From contig NC_072796.1 in NCBI RefSeq assembly GCF_028583425.1, forward strand, positions 122,175,464 to 122,239,463: a stretch of 64,000 bases of DNA, given 5' to 3'. Source of the stretch: Eublepharis macularius. Taxonomy: Eukaryota; Chordata; Lepidosauria; Squamata; Eublepharidae. The translations under genes and the position numbers were made by a program. Shown one piece after another: positions 13,922-24,796 of this stretch. Below the pieces are notes generated by a model. It saw only the letters and a list, made by a program, of their open reading frames with translations. It ran no database searches and was not told where the DNA came from. The stretch's first letter is position 1. Each line of letters opens with the position of its first letter.

Positions 13922-14082
13922 AGAGCAAGATCTGAGCCTAGAAGCACCTTAAAGACCAATAAGATTTTCAGGGTATAAGCTTTTGAAAGCCAAAGCTCCC
14001 TTCATCAGATACAAAGGGAGCTTTGGCTCTCAAAGGCTTATACCCGTGAAATCTTGTTGGTCTTCAAAGGAGCTACAGGAGG
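13922..14082. mobile_element. Penelope-like inverted copy
   Basis: 'caccttaaagaccaataaga' and 'agcttttgaaagccaaagct' are followed, after a centre 'catcagatacaaag', by the inverted counterpart ending 'ttggtcttcaaagg'. On the minus strand the arm begins CTGATGA (14002-14008), a hammerhead-like core. Confidence 0.65.
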
Positions 14083-14333
14083 CATAAAGTTGCACCAAAA
14101 GCTACTGAAGGAGAGATGCAAAACAATCGCTACGTCTATCTGAAAATATAAAAGTCTTGTGAGAGTAGAAATAAAGGAAACCGTAGTGGTCTATGTTTAC
14201 AAGGTAATTCTGTCCTTTGATCTGCAGCATGGAGGACTTAAATGACTTTTGATATTCATAAAATAAACAGCTTATTGTAGTATAGATTTGGCCAGTGTTT
14301 GATTTCCTATATTTTTGAGTTAAGCTGCTAGAG

Positions 14334-14629
14334 CAGTGGCCCCCAACATGGAGCCCATGGGCACCATTATGCCTGCTGACATCTTTCCTGGTGCCCACCA
14401 AGTGCTTTGAGAAAATGGGTGGGGCCAGGTTGGGCTTTTGCCAAGCATGGCTTCTGATGGGTCATTCGGGATTTGATTGACTGTGCAGATTTTTAAAAAC
14501 ACGGCTTTGGTGGAAGCTGTTTCGACAACACAAGGACCTTCGCTATAGCAGCCATTTTGTTGTTGCGCCCACCACACTGTGTCACAATTCCAAATGCGCC
14601 CACAAGCTCAAAAAGGTTGGGGACCCCTG
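14334..14629. mobile_element. hAT-type non-autonomous element with 8-bp target duplication
   Basis: Termini 'cagtggcccccaaca' and 'ttggggacccctg' form the inverted ends. The flanks tgctagag (14326-14333) and tggtagag (14630-14637) match at 7 of 8 bases. Both the terminal motif and the 8-bp duplication are typical of hAT. No coding sequence. Confidence 0.8.
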
Positions 14630-14829
14630 TGGTAGAGACTGCAGGATTTTGTGTTTTCCATTCCCACCTACCTTCTCCAACAGTTCTAGTTTGCTCCTAT
14701 ATTAATCATTTCAGAAAATGCTTTATTTCTGAAGACATAACCCATTTACAAGTATTTGTTGTTGGGGTTTGGTGGGGGATTAGAAAATACGTTCAGTTTC
14801 TGATCGTTATAAAACCATGATGATTTGGA

Positions 14830-15281
14830 AATTCGCTCAGCCCCCTTCCCAACAGAAAAAATGGCTGGACTCATTCAATTGAACACCCAAGTTTAGTTTA
14901 TCCAAGAATGCTGTGCTGGAGACGTTCTGCACTTTATTTACTTGCGGCTGCCATCCAGTCATCACCTTTGGGAGAGCGGTCCCTCAGTATATTGAAACGG
15001 TATAAAAGTCAGTGATGTGATTGAACATTCAAATGTGTATGCTAGGATAGATTTATCAACACCACGGATCCTTTCCCAAAAAACAAAAACATTAGATTTG
15101 AAGTGGAAAATTCTGAGGCACGTGCTCAGCCACATCCAAAAATCTGGATTTGTAGTTTTTTAAAAGCCGCATACCAGAAAAGTGGTAGAGCAGAATATTT
15201 TTTTCAGAATATGGTCCCTCTCTCTGGAACGTATGGACATAGTTTTATTCCACCCTTTTATCATTGTTATTGTTAGATCTT
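14830..15281. other. No recognised feature
   Basis: AT-rich single-copy-looking sequence. Nothing supported. Confidence 0.4.
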
Positions 15282-15463
15282 GGCCGATTCCAGACGGCCC
15301 TCCCCATCGTGAAACGTCGCACAGAAAACGCGAAATAGCGTGTTTTCTTGCACGAGTTTTGCGCGACGTTGCGTAAAACTCGCGCGAGAAAACGCGATAT
15401 TTTGCGTTTTCTGCGCGACGACGCGTGACGTTTCGCAATGGGGAGGGCCGTCTGGAATCGGGC
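15282..15463. mobile_element. CpG-rich palindromic MITE
   Basis: About 182 bp forming one nearly complete hairpin. The ends 'gattccagacggccctcccc' and the reverse complement of 'ggggagggccgtctggaatc' match exactly. The arms contain 'cagaaaacgcgaaat' and 'tattttgcgttttctg'. Unlike the surrounding DNA it is full of CpG, with little sign of CpG decay. No clear target duplication was found, so the superfamily is unassigned. Confidence 0.75.
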
Positions 15464-16057
15464 ACTGTGTCTCCTTGGAGTGTTGAGGATTTGGAGTCTT
15501 TGCAAGTATTGGATCATAAACGATTGAGCCCACAAACCATAATATTTGTCTGTTATTAAACTCTGTTATTAAAATCTTCCCAGTAGAGACAGAAACGATG
15601 TTGAAGTTCGTACTGAAATGAATTGGGAGATACTTATTAAAACAGATTAAAATGCAAAATACAAGAACTGTGTTTCATACAACCGAAAATGGTGCCAAGA
15701 GTCTTTTAACATGCATGCACTTTTATCTAATTAGACAAGAAGAAACACAGAAGGCTCGGGAGGTTGATTTACAAGGTCTGGAGTTGTGGGCAGCAGTCGA
15801 GCTAATTATTTGTACTTTTGATGGTTGCCTTTGATTGTAGAGTTTGTAAAGTGATGTATTACATTATTCTTTTCACCTCTGTTTCTCTTGGATTATGCAA
15901 GAAGCTAACTGGGCAACCCTAATTTAGCAGAGTTACACTCTTCTAATCTATTACAGTAGAATTAGAGGGATGTAAGTCTTTAGGATCATTGCACTCCTTT
16001 TAAAAAAATCATAATAGCCCTTTTTAAACATCTAATTTGAATGGAGATAGATCAAGT

Positions 16058-16256
16058 TGAGTAGCTGTGTTAGTCTGTGTGTAGCAGTAGAAAAGAGCAA
16101 AAGTCCAGTAGCACTTATAAGACTTAACAAAATTTGTGGAAAGGTATGAGCTTTAGTGAGCCACAGGTCACTTGGTGAGGCTCACAAAAGCTCATACCCT
16201 TCCACAAATTTTGTTAATCTTATAGGTGCTACTGGACTCTTGCTCTTTTCTCCTGC
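16058..16256. mobile_element. Penelope-like inverted copy
   Basis: Begins 'gtagctgtgttagtctgtgt'. The arm 'ggaaaggtatgagctttagt' is answered by 'aaaagctcatacccttcc', and the copy ends 'ttataggtgctactggactc' and 'tgctcttttctc'. Confidence 0.65.
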
Positions 16257-16779
16257 TAATTTGAACGTTGTAACTTAATTGGTGGTAGTTGGGAATGCTT
16301 GAATATCCACTGGTTTGGTTTGCAGCTTGCTCACAGGTTGCAATTACTGTGGTCAAAAACTGTTCAGTTGTATCCAAACACTTCTGTGATGGATATCCTG
16401 AAGAGCAAACTCTCACCCCACATGGCTGAATCCACACTGACTTACCTTTTGCTTTTCCAACGCAATGATTGCGGTCGTCTCTATCCCACAATCTCCCAGC
16501 TGCCGTTCACATTCCCGCCCAAATTGTGTCTGCGTTGCGCTATCCTCTGTTCACATTCCTCTGAGAATCGTGAGATATGGGGCAGGGCTTGACCTGCCGT
16601 CACCAATGATAAAAGAACGGCGTTTTAAAAAAAATCAGATTTGCACTATATCGATTTTGCGCTAGTCTGAAATGGCAGAATGACTGCCCTAATGATGTCT
16701 GTGATTGGTTAATTTTCAGCCTGGCCATTTTACTTGATAGACATTGGTTCATTTTCCTGGTGGGCAAATTGGAAGTGAT

Positions 16780-17690
16780 ATTAAAGGGAGAAAACCCGAA
16801 AAATTCTCTTTGTCAGAGGAGGTTGTTTGCTCCTCAGACTCACCACCATGGCAGCTGAGGAAGCTATCTTGCTTCTGATGGCGCAAGTGGTGGTGGTCTT
16901 ACTGTGTTGTACTTCGAATTTGTACCTGGCGTACCAGCGTTATATTGCCAGAAAGAGAAGCGTTGCTGCCCAAATGCTGTTCTTTCAACGTGGGAGATCT
17001 GCGGATCCATGCCACCCACCAAAACAGGATGTACCAGTGGTACGCGCTGGCAGAGATGGAGGAGCCCCAACAGCACTGGGTACATCCAAGCAGCAGGGAG
17101 TGGTGGGACAAGATTGTCTTGCTACGGTGGGATAATCGCTGGTGGATGCGGCAGTTTTGGATGTCCAAGGAGACCTTCTGGGAGCTGGTGGAGGCACTTC
17201 ATGCTGCGTCTGCAGCGGCAGACAACCACAGTGCGCGCTCCTGTATCGGTGGAAAGGTGAGTGGCGGTGGCGGTCTGGCACACCTGACAAACAGAACTGT
17301 TGTTCTCGTAAGCTTGTTAAACCACACGATATGGTTGGTATGTCCTGTGCAACTGTGCTACGTGATGTCTCTTAATCAAAGACTTTAGAAGACAACTCCT
17401 CTGAGGTTATGTATTGTTTCGTTTTTTTTCTTTCTGTAGATCATGGACGGATTTCTCCGGCTGGGCTTTCTGCACTGCATAGGCGCTGTCCTTGGGACAC
17501 ATATTCCCATTAGTGCTCCAGGTGGCAGACTGGACCAATATGGGAATAGAAAAAACTTTTCCTCGATCCTGCTCCAGGGTACTGTGGACCACACAGGAAG
17601 CTTCATAGACGCAGAAGTGGGATGGAGGCATGTGATGGGTGATGACATTTCACACTTCAGAATCACCACAAGGCCTTCTAGGATCTAGTC
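16780..17690 (+). pseudogene. Harbinger (PIF) transposase relic
   Basis: Pieces in different frames read as a Harbinger nuclease. HPSSREWWDKIVLLRW and MRQFWMSKETFWELVEAL (about 17085-17200) are the helical N-terminal part. TTTVRAPVSVER (near 17220-17255) continues it in another frame. At 17443-17688, GFLHCIGAVLGTHIPISAP, then NRKNFSSILLQGTVDHTGSF and IDAEVGW, is the catalytic part. The first catalytic Asp, normally in GAxDGTH, is Leu here. A GTGAGT at about 17257 and a polypyrimidine-AG before 17440 could bound an intron, but roughly 75 residues of the usual central region are missing. Frameshifts and the lost Asp make it inactive. The closest cellular relative is HARBI1; the decay argues for a transposon relic. 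Confidence 0.8.
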
Positions 17691-17820
17691 ACAGCTTGCT
17701 GCAATGGTGAACTCCAGCGTGTTCTCACCTTTGAGAAAGCAGGCCTTGCCCTTTTCTTTTGGGTTTTTTTAATTTTGGGGCAAGTGTTCAGGAGAGGTCA
17801 CATTTCTGTCACATGAACCC

Positions 17821-17983
17821 AGAGGAGTTAGCAGTGTAAGTCTGCCGCCACAAAACAGTGTGGATTCATAATGCATCTTTAAGACTGAATAACTCTACGG
17901 TAGAAGACACTTTCAAGAGCCAATGCTCTTGAAGTTCAGTGGCTCTCTGAAGCTTGTGCTGAAATAGAGTTGGTTAGTGTTGC
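17821..17983. mobile_element. Diverged Penelope-like short copy
   Basis: 'gaggagttagcagtgtaagt', 'ctttaagactgaataactct' and the inverted 'gagttggttagtg' near the end. Older than the other copies. Confidence 0.5.
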
Positions 17984-18128
17984 AACCAATTATCTGTTCC
18001 AGCTGTCCTGCATGGAAGAGCGCAGCAGCGACTGGGCAGTACATGTAGGTTCCCATTTTCCTATTCCTATAAGTTTCCAAGAACCTGGCCTAAACAGCAC
18101 TTTTCCCTTGCAGTGAGCAGCCTACAGG

Positions 18129-18858
18129 CAGGGCCGGCGCCAGAGGTTTCAGCACCTGCGGCGGCGGGCGCGCACGCGCCCCACGGGAGGCGTGATGACG
18201 TCATCGCAGACGTCATCACGCACCACAGGGAGGCTGGGCTGCGCGCGGACCGCCGAGCGCAGAAGCTGCGGGCTGCTGCTGGAGCAGCGCATGGAGGCTG
18301 ATCCGTGCGCTGCCCCAGCAGCAGCTCACAGCTTCTGCGTTCGGCTGGGGCGGAGGAGCGCGCAGCTGAGCTGGCGTGGCTGGCTGCAGCAGTAGCTGTA
18401 GCCAGCCAGGCAGCCCCGTGCCGCCGCCGCCACATGCCCCAGCTGAGTGCAGAAGCTGCGGGCTGCTGCTGTAGCGGCACGCGGAGGCTGCTCACGGCTT
18501 CTGCGCCCGGCTGGGGCGGAGGAGCGCGCAGCTGAGCTGGCGTGGCTGGCTACAGCTGCTGCTGCAGCCAGCCAGCCAGCTCCGTGCTGCCGCCGCCGCG
18601 CACCCCAGCTGGGCGCAGAAGCCGCGAGCCGCTGCTTGAGCGGCGCACAGAGGCTGCGCCCGGCTGACGTGTGTGGCGGCGGCGGCGGCGGCAGCAAGGG
18701 GCTGGCTGACTGGCTGGCTGCAGCAGTAGCTACAGGCAGCCCTGTCATGCCAGCTTCGCTGCGCGCGCCTCTGCCCCCAACACCCCCTCCAGCGCCCCTC
18801 CAGTGCCCGCGCGCCCGAGGCCACCGCCTACCTGGCCTCCATGGGCGCGCCGGCCCTG
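18129..18858 (+). mobile_element. GC-rich hAT-type element, copy A
   Basis: Ends 'cagggccggcgcc' and 'gcgcgccggccctg' are inverted, and the 8-bp flanks CCTACAGG (18121-18128 and 18859-18866) are identical, which fixes the insertion to the base. The 730-bp body is extremely GC-rich, with repeated CAG/CTG-rich words ('gcagaagctgcgggctgctg') and no transposase. A hairpin GTGATGACGTC...GACGTCATCAC at about 18193 contains a perfect CRE octamer TGACGTCA (18196-18203). The long open frames in both strands come from the base composition. Confidence 0.9.
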
Positions 18859-18866
18859 CCTACAGG

Positions 18867-19015
18867 TAGGAATGACCTCCATGGAGGGGAGGATCACCCA
18901 CACTCGTAAGGAGGGAGCGTCTGCAGTTTTCCCCAGAGGAACTGATCTTTGTAGTCTCAAGATCAGTCATTGTTCCTGGAGAACTCCGGCCCCCTACCTT
19001 GAGGTTGGCAGCCCT
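18867..19015 (-). repeat. ~210-bp interspersed repeat, partial, minus orientation
   Basis: 'ttttccccagaggaactgat' to 'ccttgaggttggcagcccta'. It abuts the target duplication of GC-rich copy A, so that hAT element may have landed at or in this repeat. Confidence 0.5.
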
Positions 19016-19658
19016 ATACCCCACCTCACTTCTCTCTGTCAGCTCCTAATCTCATCAGTACAGCTCCTGTTGGTCTATTCAGAGCACTGCTCTCATTGGT
19101 TGCTTTGTTTCTGAGGTGCTTTTCAAAGCTCTGCCTGTCACAAGCGCAATACTTTTGATAGTGAAAAGAAATTGTGGACATACAGTCACATACTACATAG
19201 CTGCAACTGTCTTACCTTGAACCAACCTAGGAAATTCTCTCCACAGACATGGGTTCCTGTGCACAACCTCTCAGGCTGAAGATCTGCTCTTAACATCTAT
19301 ATGGACCCTCTTAAACATGTTGGATGTGCCTGTTAAAGGATGTGGAGGGCACATACTTCCATCCGGTGCCCTGGTGTGAAATACCTCTTGCGCAAGCTAG
19401 AATTGGATAGAGACCTTTTGGGTTTAAGTTAAGAGAATGTGTTAAATCCTCTTAGGTTATAAGAACTGGAAAATTGGAGGAGGGTCACATGGCAGCTTTC
19501 ATGCTCTATAGCAGCTTCTTGGGTCATCCTTAATACTTTGGACCTCAGGGAGAGGAAAAGATCAAAGACACAACAAGCAAGACTGGGAGTGTGCTCTGTC
19601 CATTAACTTTATGGTACCTTGACCCTTTTGCTTTGTACAGATCGGCATGGCTGAGCAT

Positions 19659-20505
19659 CAGGGCCGGCGCGCCCATGGAGGCCAGGTAGGCGGTGGCCTC
19701 GGGCGTGCGGCCACTGGAGGGGCGCTGGGGGCGGAGGCACGCACAGCAAAGCTGGCATGACTGGGCTGCAGCTACTGCTGCAGCCAGCCCGTTGCTGCCG
19801 CCGCCACCACCACTCACCTCAGCTGGGCGCAGCCTCCGTGCGCCGCTCGAGCAGCGGCTCGCGGCTTCTGCGCCCAGCTGGGGCGCACGGCGGCAGTGGT
19901 GGCATGGAGCTGGCTGGATGGCTGCAGCAGCAGCTGCAGCCAGCCACGGCAGCTCTGCAGCGCGCTCCTCTGCCCCCACACGCCCCAGCCAGTCGCAGAA
20001 GCCGCGAGCCGCTGCTGGGGCATCGCGCCAAGCAGACTCCGTGCGGCACCCGCCCCAGCAGCAGCTCGGGGCTTCTGCACAGGGCCGGCGCGCTGCCGCC
20101 ACCACACGCCCCAGCCGGGCGCAGCCTCTGCGCACCGCCCCAGCAGCGGCTCGCAGCTTGTGCGCCCGGCTGGGGTGCGCGGTGGTGGCGGTGGCGGCGG
20201 TGGCGGCGGAAGGACGGGGCTGGCTGGCTGCAGCAGCAGCTGCAGCCAGCCATGCCAGCTCCGCTGCGCGCTCCTCCGCCCCAGCCGAGCGCAGAAGCCG
20301 TGAGCTGCTGCTGGGGCGGCGCACAGAGCAGCCTCCGCGCGCTGCTCCACCAGCAGCTCGCAGCTTCTGCACTCGGCAGTCCTCCGTGCGCTGCCCAGCC
20401 CCGCTGCGGCATGTGATGACGTCTGCGATGACGTCATCACGCAGGCCGTGGCGGGCGCGCACATGCACGCTGCCGCGGGCGCCAAAACCTCTGGCACCGG
20501 CCCTG
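19659..20505 (-). mobile_element. GC-rich hAT-type element, copy B (inverted relative to copy A)
   Basis: Begins 'cagggccggcgcgccc' and ends 'ctctggcaccggccctg'. The flanks CTGAGCAT (19651-19658 and 20506-20513) are identical. This 847-bp body is the reverse-orientation relative of copy A, with the CRE-like hairpin at 20413-20440. It lies about 800 bp from copy A. An open frame of about 320 codons on the minus strand has no domain and is alanine/arginine-rich from composition alone. Confidence 0.9.
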
Positions 20506-20582
20506 CTGAGCATGCACTGGCTAGCTTACAGTGCTGTCGTATTATATATCTGTATATATCTAGCCAAACCTGGAAAGAGAGC

Positions 20583-20820
20583 CAGCATGGAGTAGTTGTT
20601 AGGGTGCTATACTAAGATGGATCTAGAAGACCCAATTCTGACATGAAGCTTGCTGGGTGACTTTGGGCCAGTCTCTCTCCCTCTCTCTCTCTCCCACCCC
20701 TCTTGCTCAGCCTAACTTACCTCATAGAGATTTGAGGATCAAATAGAAGAGGTGGAAAGCAATGTATCCTACTCTGTGCTTCTTGAAGGACAGGATAAAA
20801 ATGTACTGCATAAATAATTA
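20583..20820 (+). repeat. tRNA-derived SINE (Sauria type)
   Basis: 'catggagtagttgttagggt', 'gacccaattctgac', 'gctgggtgactttgggccag', 'taacttacctcatagag' and a final 'taaataattaatcaat' tail. Confidence 0.65.
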
Positions 20821-20824
20821 ATCA

Positions 20825-22080
20825 ATGAATGACCAGCTTCTGCCCAAAGCCAGACTCTCAGATGGCTTACCTTTGGCTTTCTACTGCTTCTGACTGATTT
20901 CTTTCCAGGTATTCCTCTTTCCAGGGCAGGCCTGTTCTGTGGAACTGAAGAGTTCACAGGGAAATGTGGAATCATTATCTAAATAATTTCTTCTGATATT
21001 TTCATTTCTGTGTTAATGGTAACAGTTTTGACTGATTTTATGTTATTTTGTCTAGATATTCTATTCCCATCCTGAACAGGCTGGTGGCCTTCTATCTCTG
21101 TTCATCCGTTATCTCTCCTACTGGAAGCAAGGACAGGCAGAGTTTCTCCATTTAATAAATGATATGTGTCCTAATTCTCCTGTACTTTGCATGGATTTGA
21201 GAGGCCAGATCGTCTCTGGATGTCAAAAGGCACTAAAACCATACAGGCCACCTGAGGAGTCTGTCCTTGTGCACTTTCTTACACTTGTTGCATTTATCTC
21301 CATTTTTACAAATAAACAAATGTGGTGGAGGAGTGAATTTGTTTGGAAATAGCATCTCTTGCCCACTGTTCTTGCATGCCAGCTAGTACTACAACTTTCC
21401 AGCAGCATATCTGTAATTGGGGAAAAATTGTTTGAATATACCACGTCTATTGGCAATTTCTGGGTTCAGCGTGACCCTCCCAACTCCCCCTCCAAGACGA
21501 ATTCCTAGGAGGCAGCTCACACACCAACCCTACCTGTATGTTTCTATCCTATGTGTTGTTTTTATTTAGCTGGTGGTGTGTTTGCAACTTGAGTCTAAGG
21601 AAATAAGGGGGGAGATAAACATTACAAATAAATACATTAAGACTAGTGATCAAAGTGTTTTATGCACATTGTCTGATTGAAGTCTGTGGAGAAGCGCCTG
21701 CTGCTTCGGGCTACAACACACTGCAGGGAATTTGGGGGCTGTAACTCCACATTCACTCCAAAAAGTTCCTCTTTCAGTAACAGGACAAGAAACAGGAGAG
21801 ATGTGAATTGTTCTCAAGCATCTCCCATCATGGCAATAGCTCTGTCAAAGCACCCAGTGCTTAAGATTCGGAGATCAAATGCTTACAGGCAGCGGAGAAC
21901 AATCAAAGGGCCATTTCACTCTCTGGCAGGAATGGTCCATGTAGGAGGGGACAGAGACATGAAGATGCAAAATGCTGGCTTGTGTCTTTTCCTGGGACTA
22001 ATAGGAAAGGAAGGACTGACCCAAGAGGGGTGGGCAAATAGGGGAAATAAATTCCCTTGACAAGAGGTTCATTTTGCCTG
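20825..22080. other. No recognised gene
   Basis: Mostly single-copy-looking sequence. An open frame of 127 codons on the plus strand (21677-22060) has no family resemblance and no coding signature, and I do not call it. Confidence 0.4.
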
Positions 22081-22092
22081 ATTTCATCTGGG

Positions 22093-22326
22093 CAGGGCTT
22101 TTTTTCTGGGAAAAGAGTTGATTTAACTCAGTGGGTTGCCCTTGGAGAAAATGGCCACATGGCTGGTGGCCCCGCCCCCTGATCTCCAGACAGAGGGGAG
22201 TTGCCCTCCGCACCACGCACAGAGGGCAATCTAAACTCCCCTCTGTCTGGAGATCAGAGCCATGTGACCATTTTCAAGAGGTTCCGGAACTCAGTTTGAC
22301 CACGTTCCAGCTGAAAAAAAGCCCTG
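22093..22326. mobile_element. hAT-type palindromic element with 8-bp target duplication
   Basis: Termini 'cagggctttttttctggg' and 'cagctgaaaaaaagccctg'; flanks CATCTGGG (22085-22092 and 22327-22334) identical. Inside, 'ctgatctccagacagagggg' is answered by 'cccctctgtctggagatcag', making a long hairpin. Same family as 45738-45993. Confidence 0.88.
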
Positions 22327-22334
22327 CATCTGGG

Positions 22335-23340
22335 GATAACTTTCAGGAAAGAGATTTCACACAAGGGTCCATTTTGATGTTCACCATTATACATGGAGCC
22401 AACAAAGGGGTGGCAGCCTGGATAAAGACTCAAAGTAATGGATGATGAATAAAACCTTGTAAAATTAAATGTAAACAGTCTACCCTAGAATAAAAACAGT
22501 CAGAGGGACTGTATGCACTTTTCCTTTGTCTCCTTGCTCAGTCCATTGCTGTGCAGAGTATAGGTGGACCTTCTCTTTTTCATAAATTTCTAATTACTTT
22601 AAATGTTGGAAGTTCATTCACTGCAACCATGTTAAGCCACGCTTGTGTGTGTTACTAAAGAGGCATGGGGGACAGGGAGGTGGTTGGTCAATAGATTGCT
22701 AGATCCCCAGAGTGTGCAAGTGAGGTAAGCCATCCCTATGGTAGCGAAGCAGGGTGAGTAGGAGACACAGGCACTAAGTGGAGTAAATGATGATGTGGAT
22801 GGACTGCTAGGAGCACTGGCCCTTACTGCAAAACAATCCAAATGACCAGCTGGTGGCAGTGTAGCTACCCAGAGAGAAGCATAGAACCCCTCGGGAAGAT
22901 GTATGGGCTTGGGAAAGCGGTGCAGACCCAGAAAGCCGCTGAAGGTCTTGATCTCGTGGAGGACCCAAAGCATAATAGTGTTCATGGGCCAACAGGGCCA
23001 TTCTGTAATCTAGGCCTTAAAATACTTGGCCTGTATTATTATTCCCCCATATATTATACATGGGGGGAGGGATCTTGTTTGTCAGTTCATGGCCCCTATC
23101 TCCAGTTTTAACTGTCTACAGATGGGGCAACATTGAGAGTTTGATGCATTTGATATTATTAATGCTGAACAATAAATATTTGCAGCTGAATGTCCTGTCT
23201 GCAGGGCTACGTTCTGCTGTGTATATTCCAAAATGTAAATTTCCATGCTCAAAGGCAGCATGCTTCTGATTACCAGATGTTGAAAGGAAGCTGTGGCAAA
23301 GACTATCTATTGGGTTGTTTCTGACCTTAGAGGCATCTGA
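22335..23340. other. No recognised gene
   Basis: A minus-strand open frame (22632-22985, 117 codons) contains HEIKTFSGFLGLHRFPKPIH, which looks protein-like but matches nothing I recognise. It could be a piece of an old retroelement or chance. Confidence 0.3.
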
Positions 23341-23354
23341 CTGGCAATATCTGG

Positions 23355-23534
23355 AGCTAAATGGGCTCTCAGCTTCCCTCAAGTTTTGATGGGAAATGTA
23401 GGCATCCTGGTCTTGCAGCTGTAATGGAGAGCCAAGCTGTAAAACCAGGACGCCTACATTTCCCATCAAAACTTGAGGGAAGCTGACAAGTGTCCAACCT
23501 GTGTCAGGCGTCACTTGTAGCTTGGCTCTCATTG
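23355..23534. mobile_element. MITE with 'gccaagctacaagtgac'-type ends
   Basis: 'cagcttccctcaagttttga' is answered about 90 bp later by 'tcaaaacttgagggaagctg', and the outer end is 'gtcacttgtagcttggctct'. Related to 29571-29806 and 57185-57460. Confidence 0.6.
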
Positions 23535-23549
23535 GAATGCCATATGTCA

Positions 23550-23735
23550 GTCTGGTGTAGTGGTCAGACTGTTGGACTAGAAACTGAGAGAACCAGGTTT
23601 ATCACACTCTATCAGCCAAACATGTCTCATAGGATTGTTGTGAGGATAAAACAGAGGAGACGAGAATGATGTAAGTTGGGGTCTTCACTGGGTGGGGAGA
23701 AGGTGAAATATAAATGGTTAAATAGATACACAAGA
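23550..23735 (+). repeat. tRNA-derived SINE (Sauria type), decayed
   Basis: 'cagtctggtgtagtggtcag' is the promoter head, then 'cataggattgttgtgaggat' and 'ggtgaaatataaatggttaa'. Confidence 0.6.
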
Positions 23736-23739
23736 GCAA

Positions 23740-24475
23740 AAGCTAAATATCCCCCCCCATACACACACACACACCAAATTCAGATTTTCTAAAAACTTGT
23801 ATAAAAACTTCTTAGCAGCAAGGAGTTAATGTTAGGGAAAGTTTAATCAAACATTTCCCTTTGTATTCTCTAATCTTATTGCTGAGGTCCATTCACCAGG
23901 AACAATACTCTCACACATTTTTCAGCATTTCACATACACTCACACAGACACCCACCCTCCATCCCTCCTCATGAGGGGGAAAAAATCTGCTGACATTGGT
24001 AAAGAATTTGAAAGCAGTTCCTACAGTTTGTGCCATTCCTTTCTCCCAGTTTATATGACGGGCAACTTCATTTACACAACAAAAACTGTGAAATTCTTCC
24101 CTTAAAAGACTGGACAGCTCATGCTGTCCTTGGTGTTTTGCATCATAATTGCATTTGTGGTGACAGCTTTTTTATTAGCTCTGGATAGATTATCTGAGGT
24201 GCCAAATGAAAAGGCTAAAACTGTGTGATAAGTGACTAGAGTTTCTTTTGTGGTTTTGTAATTTGCAGATCACAGTGATAAAGAATAAAAATATGGTTTG
24301 GCCTACTCTGAATTATAGCAAAGTGACCCTACTCTGTTTTTCTCTACTTTGAAAATCGTGATCTGAGTTCGATCCCGCCAGCTTTTTCACTCAATCACTT
24401 TCCCGTATGGCTTTTTCCCATGCAGGTCCCATGATCCCCAGTGTAGCATTTTTTTTTTGCATTCAAAGAGGACAC
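23740..24475. other. Single-copy-looking sequence with (CA)n
   Basis: A short (CA)n tract lies at about 23761-23774. The stretch 23980-24350 has no repeat signature and is a candidate for conserved non-coding DNA. No gene seen. Confidence 0.35.
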
Positions 24476-24479
24476 CTCA

Positions 24480-24640
24480 TTTCTTTATCAGCAGCTGAAA
24501 AGCTGGCTGGATCTAACCCTCTGTATGGCTACAATTTCTGGACTCCAGCTGGCAGCAGCTCATCCCAGTCTCCGGTAGAGGTCTTTCATATCACCATTTT
24601 AACTGGAGGTGCCAAGGATTGAACCTTGGAACCTCTGTGA
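24480..24640 (-). repeat. tRNA-derived SINE, second lineage, minus strand
   Basis: The minus strand reads 'ccaaggttcaatccttggca' (B-box-like) and 'cctccag', then 'gaaagacctctaccgga' and 'gctgctgcca'. Related to copies at 30510 and 48570. Confidence 0.5.
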
Positions 24641-24785
24641 GACCTAGGTTTGAATCCCCACTCTGCCTTGGAAGCTTGCTGGATGACCTTGGGCCAGTTA
24701 CACCCTTTTACCATACGTTATCTCACAGTTATTGTGAGGTTGAAATGATGAGTTGAGGATAATATAAGTAGAATTGAGTCCCAAC
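24640..24785 (+). repeat. tRNA-derived SINE (Sauria type), partial
   Basis: 'ggtttgaatccccactctgc', 'gatgaccttgggccagttac' and 'tattgtgaggttgaaatgat'. Confidence 0.6.
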
Positions 24786-24796
24786 TGGCATGTATT

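Noticed and set aside
17253..17442. Genuine intron in a domesticated HARBI1-like gene
   Set aside because: The splice-like signals exist, but the flanking frames are shifted, a catalytic Asp is lost and a large part is missing, so a cellular gene is not supported.
18067..18869. Several 110-142 codon frames on both strands
   Set aside because: Same cause: GC-rich body of hAT-type copy A.
19545..20513. Open frame of 322 codons on the minus strand
   Set aside because: It coincides with a hAT-type element with exact target duplications. The frame is open in several registers because of extreme GC content, and the product is low-complexity without a domain.
21677..22060. 127-codon open frame
   Set aside because: No similarity to a known family, no splice or codon signal, and its length is within chance expectation for the window.
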